DNA of 64,000 bases from Microbacterium ulmi (lineage in GTDB: Bacteria > Actinomycetota > Actinomycetes > Actinomycetales > Microbacteriaceae), in the NCBI RefSeq assembly GCF_011759705.1, contig NZ_JAAOZF010000002.1, positions 124,001 through 188,000 on the forward strand. The letters are read 5' to 3'. Of this stretch, positions 49,576 through 60,038 are shown piece by piece. Position numbers and translations under genes: made by a program. Numbering within the stretch: the stretch's first letter is position 1; every line of letters starts with the position of its first letter. The notes under the pieces are model-generated. The model had not been told where the DNA came from. It saw only the letters and a program-made list of their open reading frames with translations, and did not search any database.

Positions 49576-50736
49576 GTGAGCGTCAACCCCCTCGAAGCAC
49601 TTCCGATCGACGAGCTGCGCCGGCGCTCGAGCACGAAGTGGCGGAAGTATCCGGACGACGTCCTGCCCCTCTTCGTCGCGGAGACCGACTTCGCGCCCGC
49701 GCCCGCCATCACAGACCGGCTGCGGCGTGCCGTCGAGCTCGGCGACACGGGCTACACACCGCCCGACCCCGGCATCCGCGACGCGTACGCCGCCTTCGCG
49801 AAGCGTCGCTTCGGGTGGGATGTCGATCCCGCTCATGTGCGGACGACGTGCGACGTCATGATGGGTGTCGTCGAGATCCTGCGCTCCGTCACCCGGCCGG
49901 GCGATCGCGTCGTCGTGACGCCCCCCGTCTACCCGCCGTTCTTCGAGTGCATCCCCGAGGCGGGAGCCGTCGTCGAGCGCGTGCCCCTCGTCGACACGGG
50001 CGCGGGATGGAAGCTCGACCTGCCGGGCATCGAGGCCTCGCTCGCGGGCGGTGCGCGCGCCGTGCTGCTGTGCAACCCGCACAACCCCACCGGGACGGTG
50101 CACTCGAAGGAGGAGCTCGCCCAGCTCGCCGACCTCGCCGCCGCTCACGACGCGGTCGTCGTGAGCGACGAGATCCACGGTCCTCTCGTGCAGCCGGACG
50201 TCGCGTTCACGCCGTTCCTCGCGGCATCCTCGACGGCCGCTCGGATCGGGTACGCCGTCACGAGCGCGAGCAAGGCGTACAACCTCGCAGGGCTCAAGTG
50301 CGCACTCATGGTGACCGCGGCGGAGGGCACGGCTCGCGTCGTGCGCGCGCTGCCGGACGAGGTCGAGTGGCGGACGGGCCTGTTCGGGGCGCTCGCGGGC
50401 GTCGCCGCCTTCTCGCCCGAGAGCGACGCCTGGCTCGACGGGCTGCTCGCACGCCTCGACGAGAACCGCCGGCTGCTCGCAGACCTGCTGACCGAGCACC
50501 TGCCTGGCGCCCGGTACCGCGTGCCCGGCGCCGGCTTCCTCGCGTGGGTGGACCTGTCGGACTTCGGATGGGGGGACAACCCCGCCCGGACGATCCTTCG
50601 CGACGCCAAGGTGGCGCTCCACTTCGGCCCGCTCTTCGGCGAGGAGGGCAAGGGGCACGTCCGCATCAACTTCGGCTGCGACCCCGCCGTGCTCAGGCAG
50701 GCCGTCGAACGCATCGGGAGGCTCGCGCGCTCGTGA
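49576..50736 (+). CDS. PatB/MalY-type PLP-dependent C-S lyase / aminotransferase
   Basis: 386 residues, fold-type I. Recognised from RRRSSTKWRKYPDDVLPLFVAE, TPPVYPPFF, CNPHNPTGTV and the PLP lysine in TSASKAYNLAGLK, plus RINFGC near the end. PatB/MalY enzymes cleave cystathionine or related C-S bonds and some moonlight as regulators. The stop overlaps the start of a transporter gene (GTGA). Confidence 0.9.
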   Translation: MSVNPLEALPIDELRRRSSTKWRKYPDDVLPLFVAETDFAPAPAITDRLRRAVELGDTGYTPPDPGIRDAYAAFAKRRFGWDVDPAHVRTTCDVMMGVVEILRSVTRPGDRVVVTPPVYPPFFECIPEAGAVVERVPLVDTGAGWKLDLPGIEASLAGGARAVLLCNPHNPTGTVHSKEELAQLADLAAAHDAVVVSDEIHGPLVQPDVAFTPFLAASSTAARIGYAVTSASKAYNLAGLKCALMVTAAEGTARVVRALPDEVEWRTGLFGALAGVAAFSPESDAWLDGLLARLDENRRLLADLLTEHLPGARYRVPGAGFLAWVDLSDFGWGDNPARTILRDAKVALHFGPLFGEEGKGHVRINFGCDPAVLRQAVERIGRLARS

Positions 50737-52141
50737 GCGCTCCGCACGAGCCGGCCCCGACAGGTCCCGTGACGCTCCCCGCCGCCGCGGAGGCCGCGGG
50801 GATCTGGAACGCCCGGTTCGTCTGGGTCACGGTCGGCGCCGTCGCGCTCATCTTCCTCGCGGCGATGCAGTCGCTCGCCGTCACGACGGTCATGCCGGTC
50901 GTCGCCGACGACCTCGACGGGGCGGCGCTGTACGCCGTCGCCTTCTCGGGCACGCTCGCGACGAGCGTCATCGGCATGGTCGCCGTCGGGGCGTGGAGCG
51001 ACCGATCGGGGCCCGTGTGGCCGCTGACGAGCGCTGTCGCGCTCTTCGTCATCGGCCTCGTCGTCGCAGGCCTCGCACCGTCGATGCCGCTCCTGGTCGT
51101 GGGCAGGCTCATCCAGGGACTCGGCACGGGCGGCCAGACGGTCGCGCTGTACGTCGTGGTGGCGCGCATCTATCCGCCCGTCCTGCACGGGCGGGTCTTC
51201 GCGGCGTTCTCCGCGGCATGGGTCGTGCCTTCGCTCATCGGCCCGTTCCTCGCGGGCGCTGTGACCGAGTACCTGCATTGGCGCTGGGTGTTCCTCGGCG
51301 TCGCCCTCCTGACCGTGGGGGCCTTCACGATGGTCGCGCTGCGCCTGTGGGGCACGCCGATGCACACGGACGAGCCGTCGTCGGCGCGTGTGCTTCCCCG
51401 CCTGGCATGCGCCGTGGCCGTCGCGGCCGGCGCCCTCGGACTCAGCCTCGCCGGGGAGGCGCGGGGGCTCGCGGGGTCCTCGTCGCGGCGTCCCTGCTCG
51501 TGATCGGGTTCGCCGCGCGACCGCTGCTCCCGCGGCGCACGCTGCTGTCCGCCCGGGGCCTGCCGAGCGTCGTGCTCATGCGGGCGCTCATCGCGGGATC
51601 GCTCTTCGGCGCCGAGATCTACGTGCCGTATCTGCTCATCGACCGGTACGGGTTCTCTCCGACGTGGGCGGGACTCGGGCTGACAGCCGCTGCGCTCGCG
51701 TGGGCCGCGGCATCCGATGTCCAGGGACGCTTCGGCGACCGCATCGGCAACACCCGCATCGCGATCATCGGGACGACGCAGCTGACGGCCGCGACGCTCG
51801 TCGCGGCGCTCACGGCCGTCTGGCATCTGCATCCCGCGGTGGCGATCGCCGGATGGGCGCTCGCAGGCGGCGGCATGGGTCTCATGTATCCGCGGCTGAC
51901 GGTGCTGACGCTCGCGTACTCGACGCCGCAGAACCAGGGCTTCAACTCGTCGGCCCTCTCGATCGCCGACTCGGTGGGCTCCGCCGTCACGATCGCGGCG
52001 ATGGGGCTCGTGTTCACGGCTCTCACCGGGACGGATGCCGGGTTCCCCGCCGTCTTCGGGATCGCGGCGGCCCTCGCGGTGCTCGCGCTCGTTCCCGGCC
52101 TCCGGCTCGGGCATGCGCACGAGTCGGAAAGGGCGTCGTGA
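50733..52141 (+). pseudogene. MFS transporter interrupted by a single-base frameshift
   Basis: Membrane-rich MFS protein of about 469 residues if repaired. The first frame (50733 to stop 51501-51503) contains GAWSDRSGPVWPL and the loop motif VGRLIQGLGTGGQTVAL; the second frame continues seamlessly from VLVAASLLVIGFAARPLL to the stop at 52141. The break is at the GGGG run 51473-51476: one extra G would restore LAGVLVAAS. It could be a true pseudogene, a phase-variable run or a sequencing error. Coupled to PatB by GTGA overlap, so it may move a thiol or amino acid product. Confidence 0.8.
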
Positions 52142-52169
52142 TCGGTCCGGTTTGAGGCGAGGCCGAAGG

Positions 52170-52183
52170 TAAGGCTAGCCTTA
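52170..52183. promoter_or_regulatory. DtxR/IdeR-type iron box
   Basis: TAAGGCTAGCCTTA, a perfect 14-bp palindrome matching the core of the IdeR/DtxR consensus (TTAGGTTAGSCTAACCTAA). It contains the -10 TAGCCT (52176-52181), which stands 7 nt before the ATG at 52189, so iron-loaded repressor would cover the promoter of a leaderless message. Confidence 0.8.
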
Positions 52184-52188
52184 TCGTC

Positions 52189-53115
52189 ATGCCCCCGATC
52201 GAAACCGTCGTCCGGCCTGCCTACCGTCCGTATCGAGTGCGGGTCGCACGCGTGGAACGGCTGTCGCCGCACTTCGTGCGCACAGTGTTCGCGTCCGACG
52301 ACCTGGCGCACTTCGGCGTCGGCGGTCCCGACCAGCGGATAAAGGTCGTCCTTCCGCACGACGGCGACTTCGGCGACTTCGGTCAGGACGAGGGGGCGGG
52401 GGACTGGTACGAACGCTGGCGGGCACTCCCGGATGCCGAGCGCAACCCGTTCCGCACGTATACGGTCCGCAGCGCCGATGCGGGCAGGCGCGAGCTCGTC
52501 GTCGACTTCGTCATCCACCACGATGCCGGGCCCGCGGGAGCATGGGCCGAGCGCGCGGCCGTCGGGCAGGAGCTCATCGTGGTGGGGCCGGATACGCGCA
52601 GCAGGGAGCCGCTCCTGGGATTCGACTGGCATCCCGGCACCGCACGGCGACTGCTGCTCGCGGGCGACGAGACGGCCGCGCCGGCGATCGCGTCGATCCT
52701 CGAGTCGCTCGACGGCTCGTTCGGCGTCGATGCGTTCATCGAGGTGCCGACGGCGGCCGACGTCCTGCCGATCGCGCACCGCGACGGCGTCCGTGTGCGC
52801 TGGCTCACGCGCGACGACCATCCCCACGGCGCGCGGCTCGTCGAGGCGCTGACCTCGTGGACGGAGCTCTCGAGCGACGTGCTCGCACGGGCCGCCGCGC
52901 CGCGCACGCAGGAGCTCGCCGACATCGACGTCGACCGCGAGCTGCTGTGGGACAGCCCCGAGGACGCCGACGGCGAGTTCTACGCGTGGATCGCGGGCGA
53001 GGCGGCGACCGTCAAGACGCTGCGGCGGCTGCTCGTCAGCGCGCACGGCGTCGACCGCAGGCGCGTGGCGTTCATGGGCTACTGGCGCCTCGGCCAGGCG
53101 GAACGCACAGAGTGA
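52189..53115 (+). CDS. Siderophore-interacting flavoprotein (SIP, ViuB-like)
   Basis: 308 residues. FAD/NAD(P)H ferric-siderophore reductase family: the FAD-binding RTYTVRSAD, LLLAGDETAAPAIASIL, and C-terminal FYAWIAGEAATVKTLRRLL with RVAFMGYWRLG are typical. It frees iron from imported siderophores in the cytoplasm. First gene of a five-gene operon with the iron box over its promoter; the stop overlaps the next start (GTGA). Confidence 0.93.
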   Translation: MPPIETVVRPAYRPYRVRVARVERLSPHFVRTVFASDDLAHFGVGGPDQRIKVVLPHDGDFGDFGQDEGAGDWYERWRALPDAERNPFRTYTVRSADAGRRELVVDFVIHHDAGPAGAWAERAAVGQELIVVGPDTRSREPLLGFDWHPGTARRLLLAGDETAAPAIASILESLDGSFGVDAFIEVPTAADVLPIAHRDGVRVRWLTRDDHPHGARLVEALTSWTELSSDVLARAAAPRTQELADIDVDRELLWDSPEDADGEFYAWIAGEAATVKTLRRLLVSAHGVDRRRVAFMGYWRLGQAERTE

Positions 53116-54125
53116 AGACGACGGCGCGAGCCCGGCGTGCACGGTTCCTGCTCGCGGGGATGGTGGCGCTCCTCGTCGTCGCCGTGGCGCTGAGCCTCGG
53201 CGTCGGCGCGCGACCGATCGCTCCGGGCGTGGTCTGGGAGGCGCTGTTCGCGCAGGATCCGACGAACCCCGACCACATCGTCGTTCTCACGCAGCGCGTT
53301 CCCCGCACCGTGATCGGCATCGTCGCGGGCGCATCGCTGGCTCTCGCGGGCACCGTCATGCAGGGGCTCACCCGCAATCCGCTCGCCGATCCCGGACTGC
53401 TGGGAGTGAACGCCGGGGCATCGGTGGCCGTGCTGGCCGCGATCGTGCTGCTCGGCGTGAGCAAGCCCTCCGGGTTCGTCTGGTTCGCGTTCGCAGGAGC
53501 CGCTGTCGCCGCGCTCGTCGTCGCCGCGATCGGATCCCGCGGCCCGGACGGCGGCAACCCCGCCAAGCTCGCCCTGACCGGCGCGGCCGTGACGGCGGGG
53601 ATCACCGCCGTCACGATGCTCATCCTCACGACGCAGATCGTCGCCCTCGACGTGTACCGCTACTGGTCGGTCGGCGGGCTCACGGCGAGGGGCCTCGACA
53701 GCGTCGCGCTGGTCGGCATCCCGATCCTCCTGGGAGCCGTGCTCGCGATCGCCTCGGCCCGCGGGCTCGACCTCATCGCGCTCGGCGAGGACACCGCATC
53801 GGGCCTCGGCCACAATGTCGCCCGGACGCGGACGGTCGGGATCGTCGCGACGATCCTGCTGTGCGGCGGCGCGACGGCGATCGCCGGCCCGATCGTCTTC
53901 CTCGGGCTGCTCGTGCCGCATGCGCTTCGCGCCGTCATCGGCGACGACTACGCGCGCCTCCTCGCGATCGGAGTCCCCGCAGGAGCGAGCGTGCTCGTGC
54001 TCTCGGATGTCGTCGGCCGCGTCATCGCGCCTCCGGGTGAAGTGCAGGCGGGCATCGTCGTCGCGTTCGTCGGAGCGCCCGTGCTCATCGCCCTCGTGCT
54101 GCGTCGCAGGCGGGTGGTCCTGTGA
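53112..54125 (+). CDS. Siderophore ABC transporter permease (FecCD family), first subunit
   Basis: 337 residues, about nine to ten membrane segments. RVPRTVIGIVAGASLALAG, MQGLTRNPLADPGLLGVNAGA and GLLVPHALRAVIGDD are the FecCD hallmarks. GTG start overlaps the SIP stop, and its own stop overlaps the second permease (GTGA). Pairs with the next gene to form the membrane channel. Confidence 0.94.
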   Translation: MKTTARARRARFLLAGMVALLVVAVALSLGVGARPIAPGVVWEALFAQDPTNPDHIVVLTQRVPRTVIGIVAGASLALAGTVMQGLTRNPLADPGLLGVNAGASVAVLAAIVLLGVSKPSGFVWFAFAGAAVAALVVAAIGSRGPDGGNPAKLALTGAAVTAGITAVTMLILTTQIVALDVYRYWSVGGLTARGLDSVALVGIPILLGAVLAIASARGLDLIALGEDTASGLGHNVARTRTVGIVATILLCGGATAIAGPIVFLGLLVPHALRAVIGDDYARLLAIGVPAGASVLVLSDVVGRVIAPPGEVQAGIVVAFVGAPVLIALVLRRRRVVL

Positions 54126-55174
54126 CCATCGTGGAGCGCGCCGCCGCCCCGGCGACACCCCGCGTCGTCGGCGACGTGCGTCGTCGTGCCCGCCGCCGCG
54201 GCATCCTGGTGATCTCGGCGGTCGCGCTCGTGGCGTTCGCCGTCGCGGTGGTCGCCCTGTCGATCGGCGACTACCCTCTCTCGATCGAGCGGCTGTGGCG
54301 CACGCTGTGGGGCGGCGGCGAGCGACTGGAGCAATACGTCGTCTTCCGCGTCCGGCTTCCCCGACTGACGATGGCGCTGCTGGTCGGCGCGGCGCTCGGG
54401 ATCGCGGGCGCGCTGCTCCAGTCGCTCCTGCGCAATCCTCTCGCGAGTCCGGATCTGCTCGGCATCTCGGGCGGAAGCGGTGTCGCCGCCGTGTTCACTC
54501 TCCTGGTCATCGGCACGACGGGGCCTCTCCTTCCGATCGGGGCCTTCGTCGGCGGCATGGCCGTCGCCGCCCTCCTGCTCCTGGCCGGACGCGCGCAGCC
54601 CGACGGCGGGTACCGGCTCATCCTCGCCGGTGTCGGGGTGTCGTTCCTGTGCATCGCCGTCGTGGACTTCCTCATGGTGCGCGCGCAGGTCAGGGAGTCG
54701 CAGATGGCACTGCTGTGGCTCACGGGGAGCCTGTCGTCGACGCCGTGGTGGCAGGTCGGCGTCGTCGCGGTCGTGCTCGTCGCGACCCTCCCGGCGATCG
54801 TCGCGGTGGCGCGCTGGCTGCCGATCTCTCAGCTGGGAGCCGCGACGGCGAGCAGCCTGGGGGTGAGCCCGGCGCTCGTACGCGTCATCGCCGTCGCGTC
54901 GGCCGTGCTGCTCACCTCCGTGACCTGCGCGTTCGTCGGCCCGATCTCGTTCGTGGCGCTGTGCGCACCGGCGATCGCGCGATCGCTCCTGGGCCACGGC
55001 GCGATCGGCATCGGCACGAGCGCCGTTGTCGGAGCCGCGATTCTTCCGGCTGCGGATCTGGTCGCGCAGTATGCGATTCCCGGGCTCAGCCTGCCCGTGG
55101 GCGTCGTGACGGGCGCGATCGGGGCCGTGTTCCTCCTCTGGCTGCTGGCCACGTCGAAAGGACGCAACCTGTGA
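54122..55174 (+). CDS. Siderophore ABC transporter permease (FecCD family), second subunit
   Basis: 350 residues. RLPRLTMALLVGAALGIAGA, LLQSLLRNPLASPDLLGISGG and a C-terminal domain with FVGPISFVALCAPAIAR. A basic, longer N-terminus than its partner. GTGA overlaps at both ends. Confidence 0.94.
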   Translation: MTIVERAAAPATPRVVGDVRRRARRRGILVISAVALVAFAVAVVALSIGDYPLSIERLWRTLWGGGERLEQYVVFRVRLPRLTMALLVGAALGIAGALLQSLLRNPLASPDLLGISGGSGVAAVFTLLVIGTTGPLLPIGAFVGGMAVAALLLLAGRAQPDGGYRLILAGVGVSFLCIAVVDFLMVRAQVRESQMALLWLTGSLSSTPWWQVGVVAVVLVATLPAIVAVARWLPISQLGAATASSLGVSPALVRVIAVASAVLLTSVTCAFVGPISFVALCAPAIARSLLGHGAIGIGTSAVVGAAILPAADLVAQYAIPGLSLPVGVVTGAIGAVFLLWLLATSKGRNL

Positions 55175-56028
55175 CGACGATCGTCGGAACCCCGCGGCTC
55201 GCCGCGCGCGGCCTCGACGCCGGCTACCCCGGGCGCCGCGTGATCGAGGGCCTCGACCTGGAGGTCTCTCCGGGCCGCATCACCATGATCATCGGGGCGA
55301 ACGCCTGCGGGAAGTCGACGCTGCTGGGCGTGCTCGCGCGACTGCGCGCACCGCTCGGCGGCCTCGTGGAGCTCGGCGGCGTGGACGCCTCGACGCTCTC
55401 CCGCCGTCGGTTCGCCCAGACGGTCGGGCTGCTGCCGCAGCATCCCACCGCTCCCGACGGACTGTCGGTCGCCGAGCTCGTCGCACGGGGGCGGCATCCG
55501 CATCGCGGGGTCTTCCGCCGCTGGAGCGCCGCCGACTCCGCCATCGTGGACGAGGCGATGGCCCGCACGGGCGTATCCGAGCTCGCGGACCGTCCTGTGG
55601 GCGACCTGTCGGGCGGCCAGCGCCAGCGCGTATGGATCGCCATGGCCCTCGCGCAGGACCCGCAGATCCTCCTGCTCGACGAGCCGACGACGTTCCTCGA
55701 CCTCAGTCACCAGCTCGAGGTGCTCGACCTGCTGCGCGAGCTCAACCGCACGCGCGGCACGACGATCGTCGTCGTGCTCCACGAGCTGAACCTGGCGGCT
55801 CGCTACGCCGACGAGCTCATCGTGATGTCCCAGGGGCGGATCGTCGCACACGGCGCCCCCGCCGCCGTGCTCACGCCCGAGGTCGTCGCCGAGGCCTTCT
55901 CGCTCGACGCCCTCGTCATCCCGGATCCGCTCACGGCGACACCCCTCGTCATCCCCGTGCCCGGCGGCGCGCACGTGCACGGCGACGCGGAACAAGACCA
56001 CGCACCCACAGTAAGGAACGAGAAATGA
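55171..56028 (+). CDS. Siderophore ABC transporter ATP-binding protein (FecE/FepC-like)
   Basis: 285 residues. P-loop GANACGKST, Q-loop LLPQHPTAPDG, signature LSGGQRQRVWIAMALAQ, Walker B LLLDEPTTFLDL and switch His in VVLHELNLAARY. The P-loop has Ala-Cys where Gly-Ser/Ala is usual, still fitting GxxxxGK[ST]. GTG start; stop overlaps the binding-protein start (ATGA). Confidence 0.95.
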   Translation: MTTIVGTPRLAARGLDAGYPGRRVIEGLDLEVSPGRITMIIGANACGKSTLLGVLARLRAPLGGLVELGGVDASTLSRRRFAQTVGLLPQHPTAPDGLSVAELVARGRHPHRGVFRRWSAADSAIVDEAMARTGVSELADRPVGDLSGGQRQRVWIAMALAQDPQILLLDEPTTFLDLSHQLEVLDLLRELNRTRGTTIVVVLHELNLAARYADELIVMSQGRIVAHGAPAAVLTPEVVAEAFSLDALVIPDPLTATPLVIPVPGGAHVHGDAEQDHAPTVRNEK

Positions 56029-57059
56029 TGAGACAGCGCACGAAGGCGGCCCTCGGGGTCGTCGTCGCGACGGCAGCGGCCGTCGCTCTCGCCGGCTGCG
56101 CCGGCACCGGGTCGGAGGCGCCGACCGGCGGCTCCGGTGTGGGCGACCGGACCGGGTTCCCCGTCACGATCGACTCCGCCCTCGGCGAGACGACGATCGA
56201 GTCCGCCCCCGAGCGCATCGCGACGTGGGGCTGGGGGGCGACGGATGCCGTGCTCGCCCTCGGCATCGTCCCCGTCGCGATCCCGTCCGACGACTACTCG
56301 GGCGGCGACGACCGCATCCCGCCGTGGATCTCGGAGGCGATCGACGATCTCGGCGGCGAGACTCCCGCCATCCTCGACTCGTCCGCCCCGGAGATCTCCG
56401 TCGAAGAGCTGCTCAAGGCCGACCCCGATGTGCTCCTCGCGCCCTACTCGGGTCTCACGCAGGACGAGTTCGACGCCGTGACCGACGCGGGCATCCCGGT
56501 CGTCGCCTACCCGGACGCGCCCTGGACGACGCCATGGCGAGACGTCATCACGATCACCGGCGAGGCGCTCGGCCTGAAGGCGGAGGCGCAGACCCTTCTC
56601 GGCGACCTCGACACGCTCGTGTCGGATGCCGCGGCGGCCCACCCCGAGTTCGCCGGCACGACGATCGCGTACGTGGACGACGACGTGGACACGTTCTACA
56701 TGTACCTGCCGTCCGACGCCCGCGTCGAGATCCTCGAGGACCTCGGATTCGTCACGCCGCCGAGCGTCACCGACCTCGACACGGGCGAAGGCACCTTCTA
56801 CACGACGGTGAGCTACGAGAATCTCGACAAGATCGACGCGCAGGTCGTCTTCACGCAGGCCGAGGAGCAGGCCGCGCTCGACGAGTTCCTGAGCTCGGCC
56901 CGCGGACAGCTCATCCCCGCCGTCAGGAAGGGCGCCGTCGCAGCCATGGTCGGGCCCGAGAACGCCGCGGCGGTCTCGCCGACGGCCCTCACGCTCCCGT
57001 GGATCCTCCCGACGATCGTGGAGAAGCTCGCCGCCGCGACGGCGATCGCCCAGGGGTGA
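56025..57059 (+). CDS. Iron-siderophore substrate-binding lipoprotein
   Basis: 344 residues. Signal peptide with lipobox ALAGC (cysteine near residue 25), then a FepB/FhuD-type helical-backbone fold (ERIATWGWGATDAVLALGIV, EELLKADPDVLLAPYSGL). Two adjacent ATGs (56025, 56028) are possible; GTAAGGA lies upstream. Last gene of the operon, followed by a strong terminator. Captures ferric siderophore outside the membrane. Confidence 0.93.
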   Translation: MMRQRTKAALGVVVATAAAVALAGCAGTGSEAPTGGSGVGDRTGFPVTIDSALGETTIESAPERIATWGWGATDAVLALGIVPVAIPSDDYSGGDDRIPPWISEAIDDLGGETPAILDSSAPEISVEELLKADPDVLLAPYSGLTQDEFDAVTDAGIPVVAYPDAPWTTPWRDVITITGEALGLKAEAQTLLGDLDTLVSDAAAAHPEFAGTTIAYVDDDVDTFYMYLPSDARVEILEDLGFVTPPSVTDLDTGEGTFYTTVSYENLDKIDAQVVFTQAEEQAALDEFLSSARGQLIPAVRKGAVAAMVGPENAAAVSPTALTLPWILPTIVEKLAAATAIAQG

Positions 57060-57071
57060 CATCCCCAGACG

Positions 57072-57108
57072 GCGAGAGGCCCGGACCGGTACGGTCCGGG
57101 CCTCTCGC
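57072..57108. terminator. Bidirectional terminator, siderophore operon / bioY
   Basis: A 16-bp perfect stem, GCGAGAGGCCCGGACC (57072-57087) with its complement at 57093-57108, loop GGTAC. It sits between converging stops. Confidence 0.8.
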
Positions 57109-57122
57109 GCGGAGGAGGGGTC

Positions 57123-57761
57123 TCAGACGTCCTTGCGCGCGTCGACGCGGCGCACGAGCGCCCACGCCGCGGGGATGAGCGCCGCGGCGATCGCGGCCTT
57201 CACGAGGCCGCCGACGATGAACGGCGTCACGCCCGCGGCGAGCACCTGGCCGACGTCGTAGCCGAGGCCCATCACGGAGTTCAGGATGAACGCCATGTAC
57301 GGCACGCCGATCAAGAACGGCACGATGCTCGCGGCGACGAAGCCGATGAAGGCGAGCCAGGGCTTGCGGTCCCATGCCCGCTCCGCGAACCAGCCGGCGA
57401 GGAACGCGGCGGGGATGAACCCGAGCACGAACCCGAAGCTCGGCTTGCCGACCGCCGCGATCGATCCCGTGAACTCGGCGAAGACCGGCAGGCCCGCGAG
57501 ACCCGCGAGCAGGTAGGTCGTCAGCGCGGCCGCGCCCCTCCGCGCGCCGAGCGCGGCTCCCACGACGATGACGGCAAGGGTCTGCCCCGTGATCGGCACG
57601 GGCCACAGCGGCACGGTGACCTGGGCGAGCACCGCGACCACCGCGGCGCCTACGACGACGAGGGTCGCGTCGACCGCGAGCGCGCGGGCGCGGGACGAAG
57701 GGCGGCCGAGGGCGTCTGCCAGCACGGGGCGGCGGCCGGGGGCTGCGGCGATCGAGGACAT
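57123..57761 (-). CDS. bioY: Biotin transporter BioY (ECF S-component)
   Basis: 212 residues with five to six membrane segments. LWPVPITGQTLAVIVVGAALG, LAGLAGLPVFAEF and KPSFGFVLGFIPAAFLAGW are BioY signatures. AAGGAG 5 nt before ATG 57759-57761 sets the start. No bioM/bioN ATPase partners adjoin it, so it would act alone or with a shared ECF module. Confidence 0.94.
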   Translation of the reverse strand: MSSIAAAPGRRPVLADALGRPSSRARALAVDATLVVVGAAVVAVLAQVTVPLWPVPITGQTLAVIVVGAALGARRGAAALTTYLLAGLAGLPVFAEFTGSIAAVGKPSFGFVLGFIPAAFLAGWFAERAWDRKPWLAFIGFVAASIVPFLIGVPYMAFILNSVMGLGYDVGQVLAAGVTPFIVGGLVKAAIAAALIPAAWALVRRVDARKDV

Positions 57762-57781
57762 GGGGCTCCTTGCCAGTCGAG

Positions 57782-57803
57782 GCATCCGCACCGGTGCGGA
57801 TGC
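57782..57803. promoter_or_regulatory. 22-bp perfect palindrome in the bioY leader
   Basis: GCATCCGCACC is followed without spacer by GGTGCGGATGC. It lies between the bioY -10 (TAGGCT on the minus strand, 57818-57823) and its ribosome site, so it could act as an operator or as an RNA hairpin in the leader. Confidence 0.5.
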
Positions 57804-57817
57804 GGCATCCGGATTTC

Positions 57818-57823
57818 AGCCTA
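57818..57823 (-). promoter_or_regulatory. bioY -10 element
   Basis: TAGGCT on the minus strand, giving a leader of about 50 nt that includes the 22-bp palindrome. Confidence 0.4.
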
Positions 57824-57861
57824 GAGCTTCCTCTGCGGTCGTTCTTGGACGGAGTCCACCG

Positions 57862-58344
57862 ATGGCGGGCCGCATGGTTGTGTGCATCATCCGAGGCGAC
57901 GAGAGTGGCGGGGTGGCGCTGTCCGATGATGTGTCTCCCGCGGGGAGCTTCTCGGTCTCGATCGACGGGATCGTGCTGCCGCTCGTGCGGGAGATCTCGG
58001 GCCTTCGCGTCGACGCGGACGCGATCGACGCGGTGCGGCAGAAGGCCGACGGCTCGTACGTCGTGCATGCGATCCCGGGGCGGCCGAAGCCGGGCGAGTT
58101 CACGATCACGCGCGGCGTCGCGGCATCCCGCAGCCTGGACGACTGGCTGCGGTCACTCGTCACCGACGGAAAGGTCGCGCTGCGGGTCGAGGTGTCGGTG
58201 ACGGATGCCGTGGGCCGAGTCGTGCGCACGTGGGTCTGCACGGACTGCTGGGTGCGATCCCTCGAGCTCTCGCGCGACGCGGACGGACGGAGCGAGTCTG
58301 TCCAGCGCATCACGATCGCCTACGCCGACGTGCAGATCCTCTGA
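57862..58344 (+). CDS. Orphan phage-tail-tube-like (gp19 family) protein
   Basis: 160 residues, GGAG 7 nt before ATG 57862. The core FSVSIDGIVLPLVREISGLR, then GRPKPGEFTITRGVAASRSL and DDWLRSLV, follow the T4 gp19-type tail-tube pattern (subunit-exposed strand, 'xSGLxV', 'RGVxxSxxLxDWL'). The same fold forms inner tubes of contractile phage tails and extracellular injection systems. No sheath, baseplate, spike or AAA+ gene is nearby. C-terminal half has C-x2-C (WVCTDCWV), unusual for the family. Base composition matches the neighbours. Family call is mine by pattern. Confidence 0.65.
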   Translation: MAGRMVVCIIRGDESGGVALSDDVSPAGSFSVSIDGIVLPLVREISGLRVDADAIDAVRQKADGSYVVHAIPGRPKPGEFTITRGVAASRSLDDWLRSLVTDGKVALRVEVSVTDAVGRVVRTWVCTDCWVRSLELSRDADGRSESVQRITIAYADVQIL

Positions 58345-58355
58345 TCCGTCGCGGG

Positions 58356-58361
58356 TAGAGT
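58356..58361 (+). promoter_or_regulatory. -10 element of the ABC-F gene
   Basis: TAGAGT; an ATG at 58365 is only 3 nt further and would fall before the transcription start, which is why the GTG at 58413 is taken as the real start. Confidence 0.45.
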
Positions 58362-58412
58362 GGAATGCTGGCCCTCCGCCGCTTTCCACCCCTCTACGAA
58401 CGGACGTCTGCT

Positions 58413-60011
<1,599 letters not shown>

Positions 60012-60038
60012 CGGAACCGACGCGCCGGGCGTGCGCGG

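Noticed and set aside
58365..58412. ATG start for the ABC-F protein at 58365
   Set aside because: It lies 3 nt after the predicted -10 and so should not be in the transcript; ABC-F homology begins at the GTG 58413.
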